Positions 45,930-55,149 of a stretch of 64,000 nt of DNA are shown piece by piece (position 1 is the first letter of the stretch; every line of letters starts with the position of its first letter). Source of the stretch: Gaiellasilicea sp963705515 (GTDB lineage Bacteria; Actinomycetota; Thermoleophilia; Gaiellales; Gaiellaceae); NCBI GenBank assembly GCA_963705515.1, contig CAVPJV010000008.1:434001-498000 (forward strand). Reading direction: 5' to 3'. Below the pieces are notes generated by a model. It worked only from the letters and a program-made list of their open reading frames with translations. It made no database searches and was not told where the DNA came from. The position numbers and the translations under genes were made by a program.

Positions 45930-47164
45930 AGGTCGCCTACTACAGCCCGATGCCGCCGGAGCGGTCGGGGATCGCGGACTACAGCGCCCACCTGTTGCCG
46001 GCGCTGCGCGAGCGGATCGGCGTCGAGGTCGTCAAGCGCGGCCGGACACGGCCGGCACGGGGCACGGACGTCTCGCTCTACCACGTCGGCAACAACCCGG
46101 ACGCGCACGGCTGGATCGTCGACGCGCTCCGCAAGCGGCCCGGCGTCGTCGTCCTGCACGACTTCGTCCTCCATCATCTCGTCGCCGGGCTGACGATCGG
46201 CCGCCGCGACGGGCACGGCTACCTCGACGCGATGGAGCGGGAGGGCGGCGTCGTCGGCCGCCTGCTCGGGCACGGCGTGCTCGACAAGCGGATCCCGCCG
46301 CTTTGGGAAAGCCGGCCGGAGGACTACCACCTCGCCGGCGACGTGCTCGACCTCGCGACGGGCCTGATCGTCCACTCCCGCTACGTCGAGGACCGGGCGC
46401 GCGCGGCCGGCTACGAAGGGCCGGTCTGGCGGATCCCGCACCCTGCCTGGGAGCACGCGCCCGTCTCGCCGGCACCGATCGAGGGCGCGCCGCTGATCGG
46501 ATCGTTTGGGAACGTCAACGCGAGCAAGCGGATCCCGCAGCTGCTCGAGGCCTTCGCACGGCTGCGCCGCGAGCGTCCGAACGCACGGCTGCTGCTGGTC
46601 GGCGCCGTCTCGCCCGGCTTCGACCTGGATCGCCGGCTGCAGCGGCTCGGCCTGTCCGGTGAGGGCATCGTCCGGGAGGCGTACGTCGAGGAGGAGCGGC
46701 TGTGGGCGCTGATGGCCGCGTGCGACGTCTGCGTCAGCCTGCGCTCGCCGACCATGGGCGAGACGTCCGGGAGCGTCATCCGCCAGCTCTCGCTCGGCAA
46801 GCCGGTCGTCGTCAGCGACGTCGGCTGGTTCGCGGAGCTCCCGGACGACGTGGCGCTGAAGGTGCCGGTCGGAGACGGCGAGACCGAGACGCTCTACGCG
46901 GCGCTCGAGCTGCTCGCCCGCGACGAGGGTGCGCGCGCGGCGATGTCCGCCGCCGCGCTCGCGCTCGTCCGCAGGGAGCACGATCTCGCCCGCGCCGCCG
47001 ACCTCTATGCCGCCGCGCTCGAGCAGGCCGCGGGCGGGGACGCGGTCGCCACGGCGGTTCTCGGCGACGTCGCGGCCGCCGCCGCCGAGGTCGGGATCGA
47101 GGCGGGCTCGCCCGAGGCGTCCGAGCTGGCGCGGCGGCTCGCCGAGGTCGAGCTTGGTCGATAG
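45926..47164 (+). CDS. GT4 family glycosyltransferase
   Basis: 412 aa. VKVAYYSPMPPERSGIADYS is the family-typical N-terminus (short acceptor loop with SGIADYS), followed by HVGNNPDAHGWIVDAL and VVLHDFVLHHLVAGL. GSFGNVNASKRIPQLLEAF opens the donor half and SLRSPTMGETSGSVIRQL replaces the usual E-x7-E region, retaining one Glu followed by a Ser-rich turn. A ~50 residue alanine-rich C-terminal tail follows. The GTG start overlaps the previous stop by 4 bp; the next membrane gene begins inside its end. Confidence 0.85.
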   Translation: MKVAYYSPMPPERSGIADYSAHLLPALRERIGVEVVKRGRTRPARGTDVSLYHVGNNPDAHGWIVDALRKRPGVVVLHDFVLHHLVAGLTIGRRDGHGYLDAMEREGGVVGRLLGHGVLDKRIPPLWESRPEDYHLAGDVLDLATGLIVHSRYVEDRARAAGYEGPVWRIPHPAWEHAPVSPAPIEGAPLIGSFGNVNASKRIPQLLEAFARLRRERPNARLLLVGAVSPGFDLDRRLQRLGLSGEGIVREAYVEEERLWALMAACDVCVSLRSPTMGETSGSVIRQLSLGKPVVVSDVGWFAELPDDVALKVPVGDGETETLYAALELLARDEGARAAMSAAALALVRREHDLARAADLYAAALEQAAGGDAVATAVLGDVAAAAAEVGIEAGSPEASELARRLAEVELGR

Positions 47165-49208
47165 GTTGCGCCGCGCCCCGGCGTGGGCGTGGCTCGCTGT
47201 CATCGTCGTTGCTTCGATGGCGTTCCGGGCGTGGCTCGGCAGCCGGATGCCGGCGCCGTTCATCTTCACCGACGAGCTGACCTACCAGGAGAACGCGCGC
47301 AGCCTCGCGGCGGGCGCCGGGATCCAGGTGCGGGACGCGTCCTTCGGGATCGTCAGCGTGCTCTACCCGCTCCTGCTCGCTCCCGCGTACATGCTCTTCG
47401 ACTCGCTGCCGGACGCCTACGCGGCTGCGCGGACGATCAATGCGGTCGTGATGTCGCTGGCGGCGATCCCCACCTACCTGATCGCGCGGCGGTTGCTGCC
47501 GCAGGGCCTGTCCCTGTTCGCGGCACTGCTCGCGGTCGCGCTCCCCTCGCTCGCCTACACCGGCACGCTCATGTCGGAGAACGCGTTCTACCCCGCATTC
47601 CTGCTTGCGGCGTGGGCGCTGCTGCGCGCGCTCGACGAGCCGACGCTGAGGCGCCAGCTCGTTCTGCTCGGGGCCTGCGGCGTCGTCACGCTCGTGCGGG
47701 TGCAGGGCATCGCCGTCGTCCTCGGGGCGCTGACCGCGCCGCTCCTGCTCCGGCTCGTCTCTCGCAGGCCGTTGCGTCCGTGGCTCCCCTTCTTCGGGAT
47801 CGTCGCGGGCGGCGCCGTGCTCGTGCTCGGTGCGCAGCTCGCCCGCGGCGGGTCGATCTCGGGCCTCTTCGGCGCCTACCAGGTCGTTGGTGAGGAGAGC
47901 TACGACGTCGTCGACGTGCTCAAGTACCTCTTCTGGCACCTCGCAGAGCTCGACCTGTACGTCGGCGTGATCCCGTTCGCGGCCTTCCTGCTGCTGGCCG
48001 CCCGCATCCGTACGCTGGAGCCGCGCGTGCAGGCGTTCGTCGCCGCCACGATCGGTCTGACCACCTGGACGCTGATCGTCGTCGCCGCCTTCGCATCCCG
48101 CTTCGCGGGCGCGATCGTCGAGCGGAACATGTTCATGGTCGCGCCGCTGCTGCTGATCGGCCTGCTCGTCTGGATCGACCGCGGCGCGCCGAGACCGCGC
48201 GTCTATGCGGTCGTCGCGGCGTGCGTGGCGGCCGTGCTGCCGGCGCTGATCCCGTACGAGCGCTTCCTCCAGTTGAAGGTGCGCTCCGACACGCTGATGA
48301 TCGTGCCGCTCTGGAACGTCCAGGACCACGTCGGGCTGCCACGGCTCGACGAGGTCGTGCTGATCGGTTGCATCGTCGCCGCCGCCCTCTTCGTCCTCGT
48401 CCCGCGCCGCTACGTGCTCGTCCTGCCTGCGGTCGTGCTGGCGTACTTCGCGATCGCGATCCAGCCGATCCAGGCCGGCCCGCACGGGATGGAGCAGGCA
48501 GCGGCGGGCGCGCTCTTCGAAGGAATCCGGACGGGTCAGCGCGACTGGATCGACAAGGCGGCCGGTCACGACACCGTCGCCGTCCTCTGGACGGGGAAGA
48601 CGAATCGCTTCACGGTGCTCATGAACGAGTTCTTCAACCGCTCGGTCGGCCCGGTCTACACCCTCGGCGGGCCGATGCCGGGCGGCCTGCCCGAGACCGC
48701 CGTCCGGGTCGACCCCGAGACAGGTGAGATCCGGCGCGTCGACGACGGGAGCGTGGTCGAGGAAGGGTACGTCCTCACCGACGGCACGATCGCCCTCGAC
48801 GGCGATCCGGTCGCCGCCGACGAGCAGCTCGGGGTCACCGTGTACGGGGTCGGCGGCCCACTCGTCTCGACGACGAGCGTGACGGGCGTGGACAACGACT
48901 ATTGGTCAGGCCCCGAAGCCTCCTACCGGCGTGTCCGGTGCCGCGGTGGCACGCTCGAGGTCACGCTCGGCAGCGACCCCGGCACGTTCAAGGAGGAGCA
49001 GACGGTCCTCGCCACCGACGCAGACGGGAACGCACTCTCGGCGATCACCTTCATGCCGCAGGAGACGGTCAAGCTCCGCATCCCGCTGAGGCCGGAGAAC
49101 GACGTCTGCACGGTCCACTTCCGGATCTCGCCGACCGCGGTCCCGGGCGGTGGCGACCTGCGGGAGCTCGGCGCGCGCTTCCTTGCGTTCGAGTACGAGC
49201 GGCCGTGA
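47154..49208 (+). CDS. Large membrane protein: GT-C type with extracytoplasmic beta-rich domain
   Basis: 684 aa. Twelve or so helices (residues 10-440); the first outer loop reads FIFTDELTYQENARSLAAG, the acidic motif of GT39-like enzymes, and AIVERNMFMVAPLLLIGLLVW lies mid-protein. After residue 440 comes a ~240 residue extracytoplasmic part with VLWTGKTNRFTVLMNEFFNRS and a beta-rich end closing in GGGDLRELGARFLAFEYE. The paralogue at 53017 has the same layout and a matching end. TTG 47154 overlaps the preceding stop; GTC and other codons nearby are poorer starts. Probably a polyprenyl-phosphate-sugar transferase acting outside the membrane. Confidence 0.75.
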   Translation: MVDRLRRAPAWAWLAVIVVASMAFRAWLGSRMPAPFIFTDELTYQENARSLAAGAGIQVRDASFGIVSVLYPLLLAPAYMLFDSLPDAYAAARTINAVVMSLAAIPTYLIARRLLPQGLSLFAALLAVALPSLAYTGTLMSENAFYPAFLLAAWALLRALDEPTLRRQLVLLGACGVVTLVRVQGIAVVLGALTAPLLLRLVSRRPLRPWLPFFGIVAGGAVLVLGAQLARGGSISGLFGAYQVVGEESYDVVDVLKYLFWHLAELDLYVGVIPFAAFLLLAARIRTLEPRVQAFVAATIGLTTWTLIVVAAFASRFAGAIVERNMFMVAPLLLIGLLVWIDRGAPRPRVYAVVAACVAAVLPALIPYERFLQLKVRSDTLMIVPLWNVQDHVGLPRLDEVVLIGCIVAAALFVLVPRRYVLVLPAVVLAYFAIAIQPIQAGPHGMEQAAAGALFEGIRTGQRDWIDKAAGHDTVAVLWTGKTNRFTVLMNEFFNRSVGPVYTLGGPMPGGLPETAVRVDPETGEIRRVDDGSVVEEGYVLTDGTIALDGDPVAADEQLGVTVYGVGGPLVSTTSVTGVDNDYWSGPEASYRRVRCRGGTLEVTLGSDPGTFKEEQTVLATDADGNALSAITFMPQETVKLRIPLRPENDVCTVHFRISPTAVPGGGDLRELGARFLAFEYERP

Positions 49209-50278
49209 GGATCGTCTACGACGTCAGCCCGCTCTCGCATCCGCTGACCGGCGTCGGCAACTACGTCCGCGGCTCGCTCGCCGGGCTCGTCGAGGCCGCG
49301 GCCGGAGAGCACGAGATCGTCGCGTTCGCGCCGACGAGCCCGGCCGGCCGCAAGGCGATCCCGCGTGCGCTCGACGGGCTCGATGTCGAGCTCCGTCTCG
49401 TGCCGCTGCCGTTCTCGCAGCGCTGGCGCGATGCCTGGAGCCGGCTCGGCAGGCCGTCGCTCGAGCGGTTCCTCGGCGAGGTCGACGTCTTCCACTACTC
49501 CGACTGGATGTACCCGCCTCAGGCGGGCGGTGTCCGCGCTACCACCGTGCACGACCTCGTGCCGCTGCGCTTCCCCGAGTGGGTGACGCAGAAGACCGCT
49601 GCGATGCACGGAGCCAAGTACGTCGACACGGCGCGCTCGGCCGATCTCGTCTTCGTCAACTCGGAGTTCACCGGACGCGACGTCGTCGAGCGGCTGGGTG
49701 TCGGCCCGGAGCGCGTGAAGGTCGCGTATCCGGGCGTGAAGGAGGTCTTTCGGCGGGAGGGCGAGCGCGCCGACCTCGGCCGCCCCTACGTGCTCACGGT
49801 GGCGACGCTCGAGCCGCGCAAGAACCTGCAAACCCTCGTCGCCGCTCATGGTCTCCTCGGCGACGACACCCTGCTCGCGGTCGCGGGCGGCAGCGGCTGG
49901 GGCGACCAGCCGGAGCTTCGGGAAGCCAATGTCGTCCGGCTCGGCTTCGTCTCCGACGACGAGCTGGCGCGGCTCTACCGGGGCGCGGCCGTCGCCGTCT
50001 ATCCGTCCCGCTTCGAGGGCTTCGGGATGCCGATCATCGAGGCGATGGCCTGCGGCGCGCCCACGGTGGCGTCGGCGCACGCGTCGATGGACGAGGCGTC
50101 CGGCGCTGCGGCGGTACGCGCGGACCCGGAGGATCCCGAGGCGATCGCCGCCGCCGTCCGCGAGGCGATCGCGCGGCGGGACGAGCTCGTCCCGGCCGGT
50201 GTCGAGCACGCGCGGCAGTTCACCTGGCGGGCGGCGGGCGAAACGTTCCTCGCAGGGTACGAGGGAGCGTCGGCGTGA
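49205..50278 (+). CDS. GT4 family glycosyltransferase
   Basis: 357 aa. VRIVYDVSPLSHPLTGVGNY is the short N-terminus of the mannosyltransferase-like subgroup; TTVHDLVPLRFPEWVT and VFVNSEFTGRDVVERLGV are landmarks, LTVATLEPRKNLQTLVAAH opens the donor half and YPSRFEGFGMPIIEAMACG is the E-x7-E motif. GTG 49205 overlaps the previous stop by 4 bp. It and the two following GT4 genes are similar enough to have arisen by tandem duplication (shared 'LEPRKN' or 'QERKN' and 'EGFG.P..EAMA' segments). Confidence 0.9.
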   Translation: MRIVYDVSPLSHPLTGVGNYVRGSLAGLVEAAAGEHEIVAFAPTSPAGRKAIPRALDGLDVELRLVPLPFSQRWRDAWSRLGRPSLERFLGEVDVFHYSDWMYPPQAGGVRATTVHDLVPLRFPEWVTQKTAAMHGAKYVDTARSADLVFVNSEFTGRDVVERLGVGPERVKVAYPGVKEVFRREGERADLGRPYVLTVATLEPRKNLQTLVAAHGLLGDDTLLAVAGGSGWGDQPELREANVVRLGFVSDDELARLYRGAAVAVYPSRFEGFGMPIIEAMACGAPTVASAHASMDEASGAAAVRADPEDPEAIAAAVREAIARRDELVPAGVEHARQFTWRAAGETFLAGYEGASA

Positions 50279-51246
50279 TCCGGGCTGCGGTCGACGTCTC
50301 CCCGCTCGTGCAGACACGGGCCGGGACGGCGCGGCACGTGCGCGGGCTGCTCGGCGCGCTCGCCGGTCGGGAGGGAGTCGAGGTGGCGCCGCGCTCGTTC
50401 GGCGGGCCCGGCAAGGCTGCGTCGGTGGCGCGGGACACGTGGTGGTACTACGCCGGGCTGCCGCGCTCTGCGCGCAGCGTCGACCTGCTCCATTGCACCA
50501 CCTTCCGCGGCCCGCTACGGGCGTCCGTGCCGTTCACGGTCACGCTGCACGACCTCGCGCTCGTTCGGCATCCGGAGCTCTTTCCGCGCTGGCACCGTCT
50601 CTCCGGCCGCGCCGGGATCGGCCCGGTCGCGCGGGCGGCGGACCGGGTCTTCGCCGTCTCGGAGTTCACGAAGCGCGAGGCGGTCGACCTGCTCGGCGTC
50701 CCCGAGGAGCGCGTGGCCGTGATCGGAAACGCGATCGAACCGGTCTTCACACCCGACGGGCCAGCCGCGGAGGGCGACTACCTGCTCGCGGTCGCGACGC
50801 TGGAACCGCGCAAGAACCTCCGCCGGATCGCGGACGCCGCGGCTCGGCTCGGCGTCGAGCTGCGCGTCGTCGGCGCGCGCGGCTGGGGCGGCGTCGAGAC
50901 GCCGGGCTGGGTCGGCGAGGTGTCCGACGACGAGCTCGCCCTGCTCTACCGCGGCGCCCGTGCGCTCGTCTTCCCGTCGCTGTACGAAGGGTTCGGCATC
51001 CCGGTCCTGGAGGCGATGGCGTCCGGCGCGCCCGTGGTGACGAGCCGAGGCGGCGCGACCGAGGAGGTTGCGGGCGGCGCGGCGGTCCTCGTCGACCCAC
51101 TCGACGTCGAGGCGATCGCGGCCGGGATCGAGGCGGCCGCGGCGCGACGCGACGAGCTGCGCCCGCTGGGGCTCGAGCGGGCACGCAGCTATTCGTGGGC
51201 GTCGGTCGCGGACCGCGTCGAGGCCGTCTGGCGGGAGCTCGCATGA
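50275..51246 (+). CDS. GT4 family glycosyltransferase
   Basis: 323 aa, the shortest of three tandem GT4 paralogues. VIRAAVDVSPLVQTRAGTAR is the acceptor loop; TVTLHDLALVRHPELFPRW and FAVSEFTKREAVDLLGVP follow, LAVATLEPRKNLRRIADAA opens the donor half, and FPSLYEGFGIPVLEAMASG is the E-x7-E site. GTG 50275 overlaps the preceding stop by 4 bp and the next ATG overlaps its own stop by 4 bp. Likely adds a hexose (mannose-like) in the growing chain; specificity unproven. Confidence 0.9.
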   Translation: MIRAAVDVSPLVQTRAGTARHVRGLLGALAGREGVEVAPRSFGGPGKAASVARDTWWYYAGLPRSARSVDLLHCTTFRGPLRASVPFTVTLHDLALVRHPELFPRWHRLSGRAGIGPVARAADRVFAVSEFTKREAVDLLGVPEERVAVIGNAIEPVFTPDGPAAEGDYLLAVATLEPRKNLRRIADAAARLGVELRVVGARGWGGVETPGWVGEVSDDELALLYRGARALVFPSLYEGFGIPVLEAMASGAPVVTSRGGATEEVAGGAAVLVDPLDVEAIAAGIEAAAARRDELRPLGLERARSYSWASVADRVEAVWRELA

Positions 51247-52265
51247 CTCCGCTCGTCGTCGTCGACGCCGACGTCCTCGGCCGCGAGCGCACAGGCGACG
51301 AGACGTACGTGCTCAACCTCCTGCGCGAGCTGTCGCCGCTCGCGCCCGCCGCCGGCCTCCGGCTTGCCGCCGTCACGCGCGATCCCGACCTCGTTCCAGA
51401 GGGGATCGAGGCCGTACGCCTCGCGACGTCGTTCCAGGAGCTGCGGATGGCTGTGACGCTGCCGCGCCTGCTCCGGAAGCTGGGCGCGGCGCTCGGGCAC
51501 TTCCAGTACGCCCTGCCGCTCCTGCTCCCGTGCCCGGCGGTCGTCACGATCCACGATCTCTCCTTCGAGCACCAGCCCTCGCTGATGAGCGCCAAGGACC
51601 GTTTCGTCTTCCGGAAGGTCGTCCCGCGCGCGGCCCGGAAGGCTGTCCGCGTTCTCACCGTCTCCGAGCGGACGCGCCGCGACCTCCGCGAGCTCTACGA
51701 CGTGCCGGACGAGAAGATCGTCGTCACCCCGAACGGTGTCGACCCCGCCTTCACGCCAAGTAACAGTTTGTTGCAAGGCGACTACGTCCTGCTCGTCGGC
51801 GCCGTCCAGGAGCGGAAGAATCCGCTCGCGGCGCTCGCCGCGGCCGACGCGGCCGGGCTGCCGCTCGTCGTCGCCGGGCCGGCCAAGGACGAGGCGCTCG
51901 CTCGCGAGCTCGGACGGCGCGGCGCCCGTGTCACCGGCTACGTCGAGCAGGACGAGCTCGTCCGCCTCTACCGCGGCGCAGCCTGCCTCGTGCAGGCGTC
52001 GCGCTACGAGGGCTTCGGCCTGCCCGTGCTCGAGGCGATGGCCTGCGGGACGCCCGTCGTCGCCGTGCCGGAGCCCGCGCTGCGGGAGGTCGCCGGCGAC
52101 GCCGCCGTCTGGGCCGAGGAGCACGAGCTCGCGGACGGGATCCGGCGCGCAGTCGCCGAGCGCGAGCGCCTCGCAGCGGCCGGGCTCGAGCGGGCGCGCC
52201 TTTTCTCCTGGCGCGAGAGCGCTCGGCGCACGCTCGACGTCTACCGGGAGGCGTTGGCGCAGTGA
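51243..52265 (+). CDS. GT4 family glycosyltransferase
   Basis: 340 aa. MTPLVVVDADVLGRERTGDE starts the acceptor domain; VVTIHDLSFEHQPSLMSAKD and VLTVSERTRRDLRELYDVPD follow, LLVGAVQERKNPLAALAAAD opens the donor half and QASRYEGFGLPVLEAMACG is the E-x7-E motif. Six consecutive codons at 51759-51776 (AGT AAC AGT TTG TTG CAA, encoding SNSLLQ) are far more AT-rich than the rest, at the point where the paralogues have DGPAAE-like residues. The gene overlaps both neighbours by 4 bp. Confidence 0.9.
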   Translation: MTPLVVVDADVLGRERTGDETYVLNLLRELSPLAPAAGLRLAAVTRDPDLVPEGIEAVRLATSFQELRMAVTLPRLLRKLGAALGHFQYALPLLLPCPAVVTIHDLSFEHQPSLMSAKDRFVFRKVVPRAARKAVRVLTVSERTRRDLRELYDVPDEKIVVTPNGVDPAFTPSNSLLQGDYVLLVGAVQERKNPLAALAAADAAGLPLVVAGPAKDEALARELGRRGARVTGYVEQDELVRLYRGAACLVQASRYEGFGLPVLEAMACGTPVVAVPEPALREVAGDAAVWAEEHELADGIRRAVAERERLAAAGLERARLFSWRESARRTLDVYREALAQ

Positions 52266-53020
52266 CCGTCTCCGCCGTCGTCGTCTCGCACGGCCACGCC
52301 CGCGAGCTCGAGCGCTCGCTGCCCGCGCTGGCGCCGCAGGTCGACGAGCTGGTCGTGATCTCGAACGTCCCCGGCAGCGTCGGGGAGAGCACCGCTGACG
52401 CCCGCGTCCTCGAGAACGCACACCCGGTCTCGTTCGCCGCGAACGTGAACCGCGGCGTCGCGGAGACCTCCGGCAAGCTCGTCGTGATCTCGAATCCCGA
52501 CGCCTACCCGGAGCCCGGCGTCGTCGCCGAGCTGAGTCGCTTCGCGGAGGAGCATCCCCGTGCCGGCCTCGTCGGCCCGCTCGTGCTCTGGCCCGACGGC
52601 ACCTGGCAGCCGAGCCTGCGCCGCTTCCCGACGGTGGTCGGGACGGTCTGGCGCCGCACGCCGCTGCGGCTGCTCCGCGACCCGTACCGCCACCAGGTGT
52701 CGCACTACGGCACCCGTCCCGACGAGCCGGTGCAGGGCGACTGGCTGCTCGGCGGCGCCTGCCTGCTGATGAGGCGCTCGATGCTGGACGAGCTCGGCGG
52801 CTGGGACGCCGGCTTCCGCCACTACGTCGAGGACATCGACCTCGCCTACCGCGCCGCGCAGGCAGGCTGGGAGCGCTGGCTCGTGCCGTCCGCCGTCGTC
52901 CACCACGACTACGCCGCGGTCGTCGACAAGCGCTTCCTCGACCGGCACACGCTCTGGCACGCGCGCGGGATGGCGCGCTTCCTGCGCAAGCACCCCGAGC
53001 GGCTGCTGGCGCTCCGCTAG
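52262..53020 (+). CDS. GT2 family glycosyltransferase
   Basis: 252 aa. VSAVVVSHGHARELERSLPA begins the GT-A fold; VISNVPGS and FAANVNRGVAETSGKLVVIS lead to the metal motif NPDAYPEPG, and MLDELGGWDAGFRHYVEDIDLAYR carries the acceptor-site ED pair, split over two lines of the fold. This is the WbbL-like rhamnosyltransferase group, but short. It is the last gene of the plus-strand operon and overlaps the convergent membrane gene by 4 bp at its stop. Confidence 0.88.
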   Translation: MTVSAVVVSHGHARELERSLPALAPQVDELVVISNVPGSVGESTADARVLENAHPVSFAANVNRGVAETSGKLVVISNPDAYPEPGVVAELSRFAEEHPRAGLVGPLVLWPDGTWQPSLRRFPTVVGTVWRRTPLRLLRDPYRHQVSHYGTRPDEPVQGDWLLGGACLLMRRSMLDELGGWDAGFRHYVEDIDLAYRAAQAGWERWLVPSAVVHHDYAAVVDKRFLDRHTLWHARGMARFLRKHPERLLALR

Positions 53021-55149
53021 CTCTCGTCGCCGAGCGGGATGAAGTCGAAGCCGACCTGGGCGCCGAGCTCGCGCACGTCACCGCTGGACGCGTCGATCTC
53101 GTGCGGTATGAAGGTGGGCGAGACGGTGACCTCGACGTGGTACGGCACGGTCGCGCGCGTGACGACCGGGACCAGGCCGCACGCCGGGAGCTTGCGGTGG
53201 ACGACCTCGTCCACGCGCGCGAAACCCGGCTGCTTGTCGACGACCGCGACAGGGCCGATGCGGACGGTCACGTCGGCCGTCGGGACGCCGCCGCCGCAGG
53301 CCCCCTGCCGTGACACCACGACCTTGGAGAAGCCGCGCGACTCGCCGTTTTCCGGCGCGTACTGCGAGAAGGTGGCGCTCTCGCTCATCCACCCGTCCGG
53401 GTAGATGCCCGTCTGCGTGTTCCGGAACCGGGCAGGCGGCTCGATCTTCCAGAGCTGCATCCCGTTGCGCGGCTCGCCGACCTTCTCGCCGACGACCTCG
53501 ACGCCGTTGCCGGTCACGACCCAGCTCACGCCCGGGTCGGGGCTCATCGTCCCGTCGGGGGCGCCGAGATCCGGAGAAAGCGACGGCAGCGGCGCCGTGC
53601 CGTCGAGGCTCCAGATCTTGTCGATCGCGTAGTTCCAGAACTCGAGCAGCCAGATCGGATTCGTGTCCTTGCCGAGCTGCTGGCCGAGGAAGAGCGTCGG
53701 CTCGCCGCCCGTTGCCTGGTCGACCCAGTCGACAGGCTTCGGCGAGATCTGGTGCATCCGCTCGGAGAAGATGTTGAGGCCGCGTGAGGCGTAGATCTCG
53801 GTCGTCAGCGCCCAGGTTGTCACCGCGCAGGCGGCGACGACGGCGACCGCGAGCCCGATCGTCCGCGAGCGCACGAACGAGCGGGCCGCGAGTAGCGCGA
53901 CGGAGATCAGCGCGACGACCACGAGTGCCCGCTCGAAATGCGCCGCGTCCCAGATGAAGTTGCGGTTCGCGAGCGCGCCGATCGCCAGGCTCGGGGCTTC
54001 GAAGTAGGGGTACTGGTCGAGCCTGAACTCGGCCTTGAGGACGAGGATCAGTGCGACGAGGAAGCCGATAGCGAGCGCCGGGGCGGTCGCGACCGGGCGC
54101 GCCAGCACGGCCGCCGTCGCCGCGAGCACGATCGGCACGAGGTAGATCACGTTCCGCTCGACGATCAGCAGCGAGAACACGGTCGAGAGGAACGCTCCCT
54201 TGACCGCGGCGTAGGTGACGAAGGCGACGAACGCCGAGATGCCGACGACGACGAAGGCGCGGCCTTCAGGAGTGGCGCGCACGCGACGCGAGGCGAAGGC
54301 GGCGATCGTCGCGATCAACGGGAGCACGGCCAGCCCGATCATCATCGCCGCCACCGACCAGAGGCCGTGATCGATTAGGCGGTGCTTCTCGAAGCCCGTC
54401 GCGACGTACCAGGCGTCGGACCTGTGGCCGGCTGCAGCGCTGAAGGCGATCACGACACCGAGGACGAGCATGGCCGCGCCCACCCAGTCGCCGACGCTCC
54501 AGCCCGCGCGCCACCGCGTGAAGCGGGGGGTTCGCCACAGGAGGAAGCCGAGGCCGGCGCCGTAGACGGCCAGGAGCACCCCGAGCTCGCCGCGCACGAA
54601 CGGGGCGACGAGGCAGAGCGCGCCGGCGAGGACGAGCCGGCGCCGCGTCGGCCGGGCGATCGCAGCGGTGATCGCCCAGAGCGCGGTTGTGCTGAACGGG
54701 TAGGCGAGCGGCTCCTCGAGCAGATACGGCGCATAGGCGAGCGGCGGCGCCGCGACCGCGCCGATCGCAGCCGCGATCGCCCAGGGCCGCGAGACGACGA
54801 AACGGGCGAGCCCGTAGGCCGGGAAGATCGCCGCCGTCATCACGAGAGCGCCGATCAGCTTTGCTGCCTCCCACGCGTCCGTCGGATCGAGCCACCACGC
54901 CGGGGCGACGAGATAGGTGTAGAGCGAGCCGAAGCCGCTCGGCTCGCCGAGGCGCGAAGGCATTCCGGTGTCGGCGATCCCGCGTGAGATCTGCGTGAAC
55001 TCGATCTCGTCCGAGAAGATCGACGGCGACACGCGCTGCGAGGCCTGCCAGGCGTACAGCGACGCGAGGACGAGGTACGCGACGCCCAGGAGCCAGCGGG
55101 CGGCTCCGGGCGAGAGCCGCTCCGGTTCGTGCGCGGGTTCGGAGGTCAC
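53017..55149 (-). CDS. Large membrane protein: GT-C type with extracytoplasmic domain
   Basis: 710 aa. After a short cytoplasmic start, about twelve helices run to residue ~450; the first outer loop reads FSDEIEFTQISRGIADTGMP, with the DE pair of GT39-like enzymes, and LIVERNVIYLVPIVLAATAA corresponds to a segment in the paralogue at 47154. The ~250 residue tail has FLGQQLGKDTNPIWLLEFWN, two Cys (near ACGGG and LPACGL) and ends SGDVRELGAQVGFDFIPLG, again matching the paralogue. ATG 55149 overlaps the upstream WecA-type gene stop by 4 bp. Probably an extracytoplasmic glycosyltransferase. Confidence 0.75.
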   Translation of the reverse strand: MTSEPAHEPERLSPGAARWLLGVAYLVLASLYAWQASQRVSPSIFSDEIEFTQISRGIADTGMPSRLGEPSGFGSLYTYLVAPAWWLDPTDAWEAAKLIGALVMTAAIFPAYGLARFVVSRPWAIAAAIGAVAAPPLAYAPYLLEEPLAYPFSTTALWAITAAIARPTRRRLVLAGALCLVAPFVRGELGVLLAVYGAGLGFLLWRTPRFTRWRAGWSVGDWVGAAMLVLGVVIAFSAAAGHRSDAWYVATGFEKHRLIDHGLWSVAAMMIGLAVLPLIATIAAFASRRVRATPEGRAFVVVGISAFVAFVTYAAVKGAFLSTVFSLLIVERNVIYLVPIVLAATAAVLARPVATAPALAIGFLVALILVLKAEFRLDQYPYFEAPSLAIGALANRNFIWDAAHFERALVVVALISVALLAARSFVRSRTIGLAVAVVAACAVTTWALTTEIYASRGLNIFSERMHQISPKPVDWVDQATGGEPTLFLGQQLGKDTNPIWLLEFWNYAIDKIWSLDGTAPLPSLSPDLGAPDGTMSPDPGVSWVVTGNGVEVVGEKVGEPRNGMQLWKIEPPARFRNTQTGIYPDGWMSESATFSQYAPENGESRGFSKVVVSRQGACGGGVPTADVTVRIGPVAVVDKQPGFARVDEVVHRKLPACGLVPVVTRATVPYHVEVTVSPTFIPHEIDASSGDVRELGAQVGFDFIPLGDES

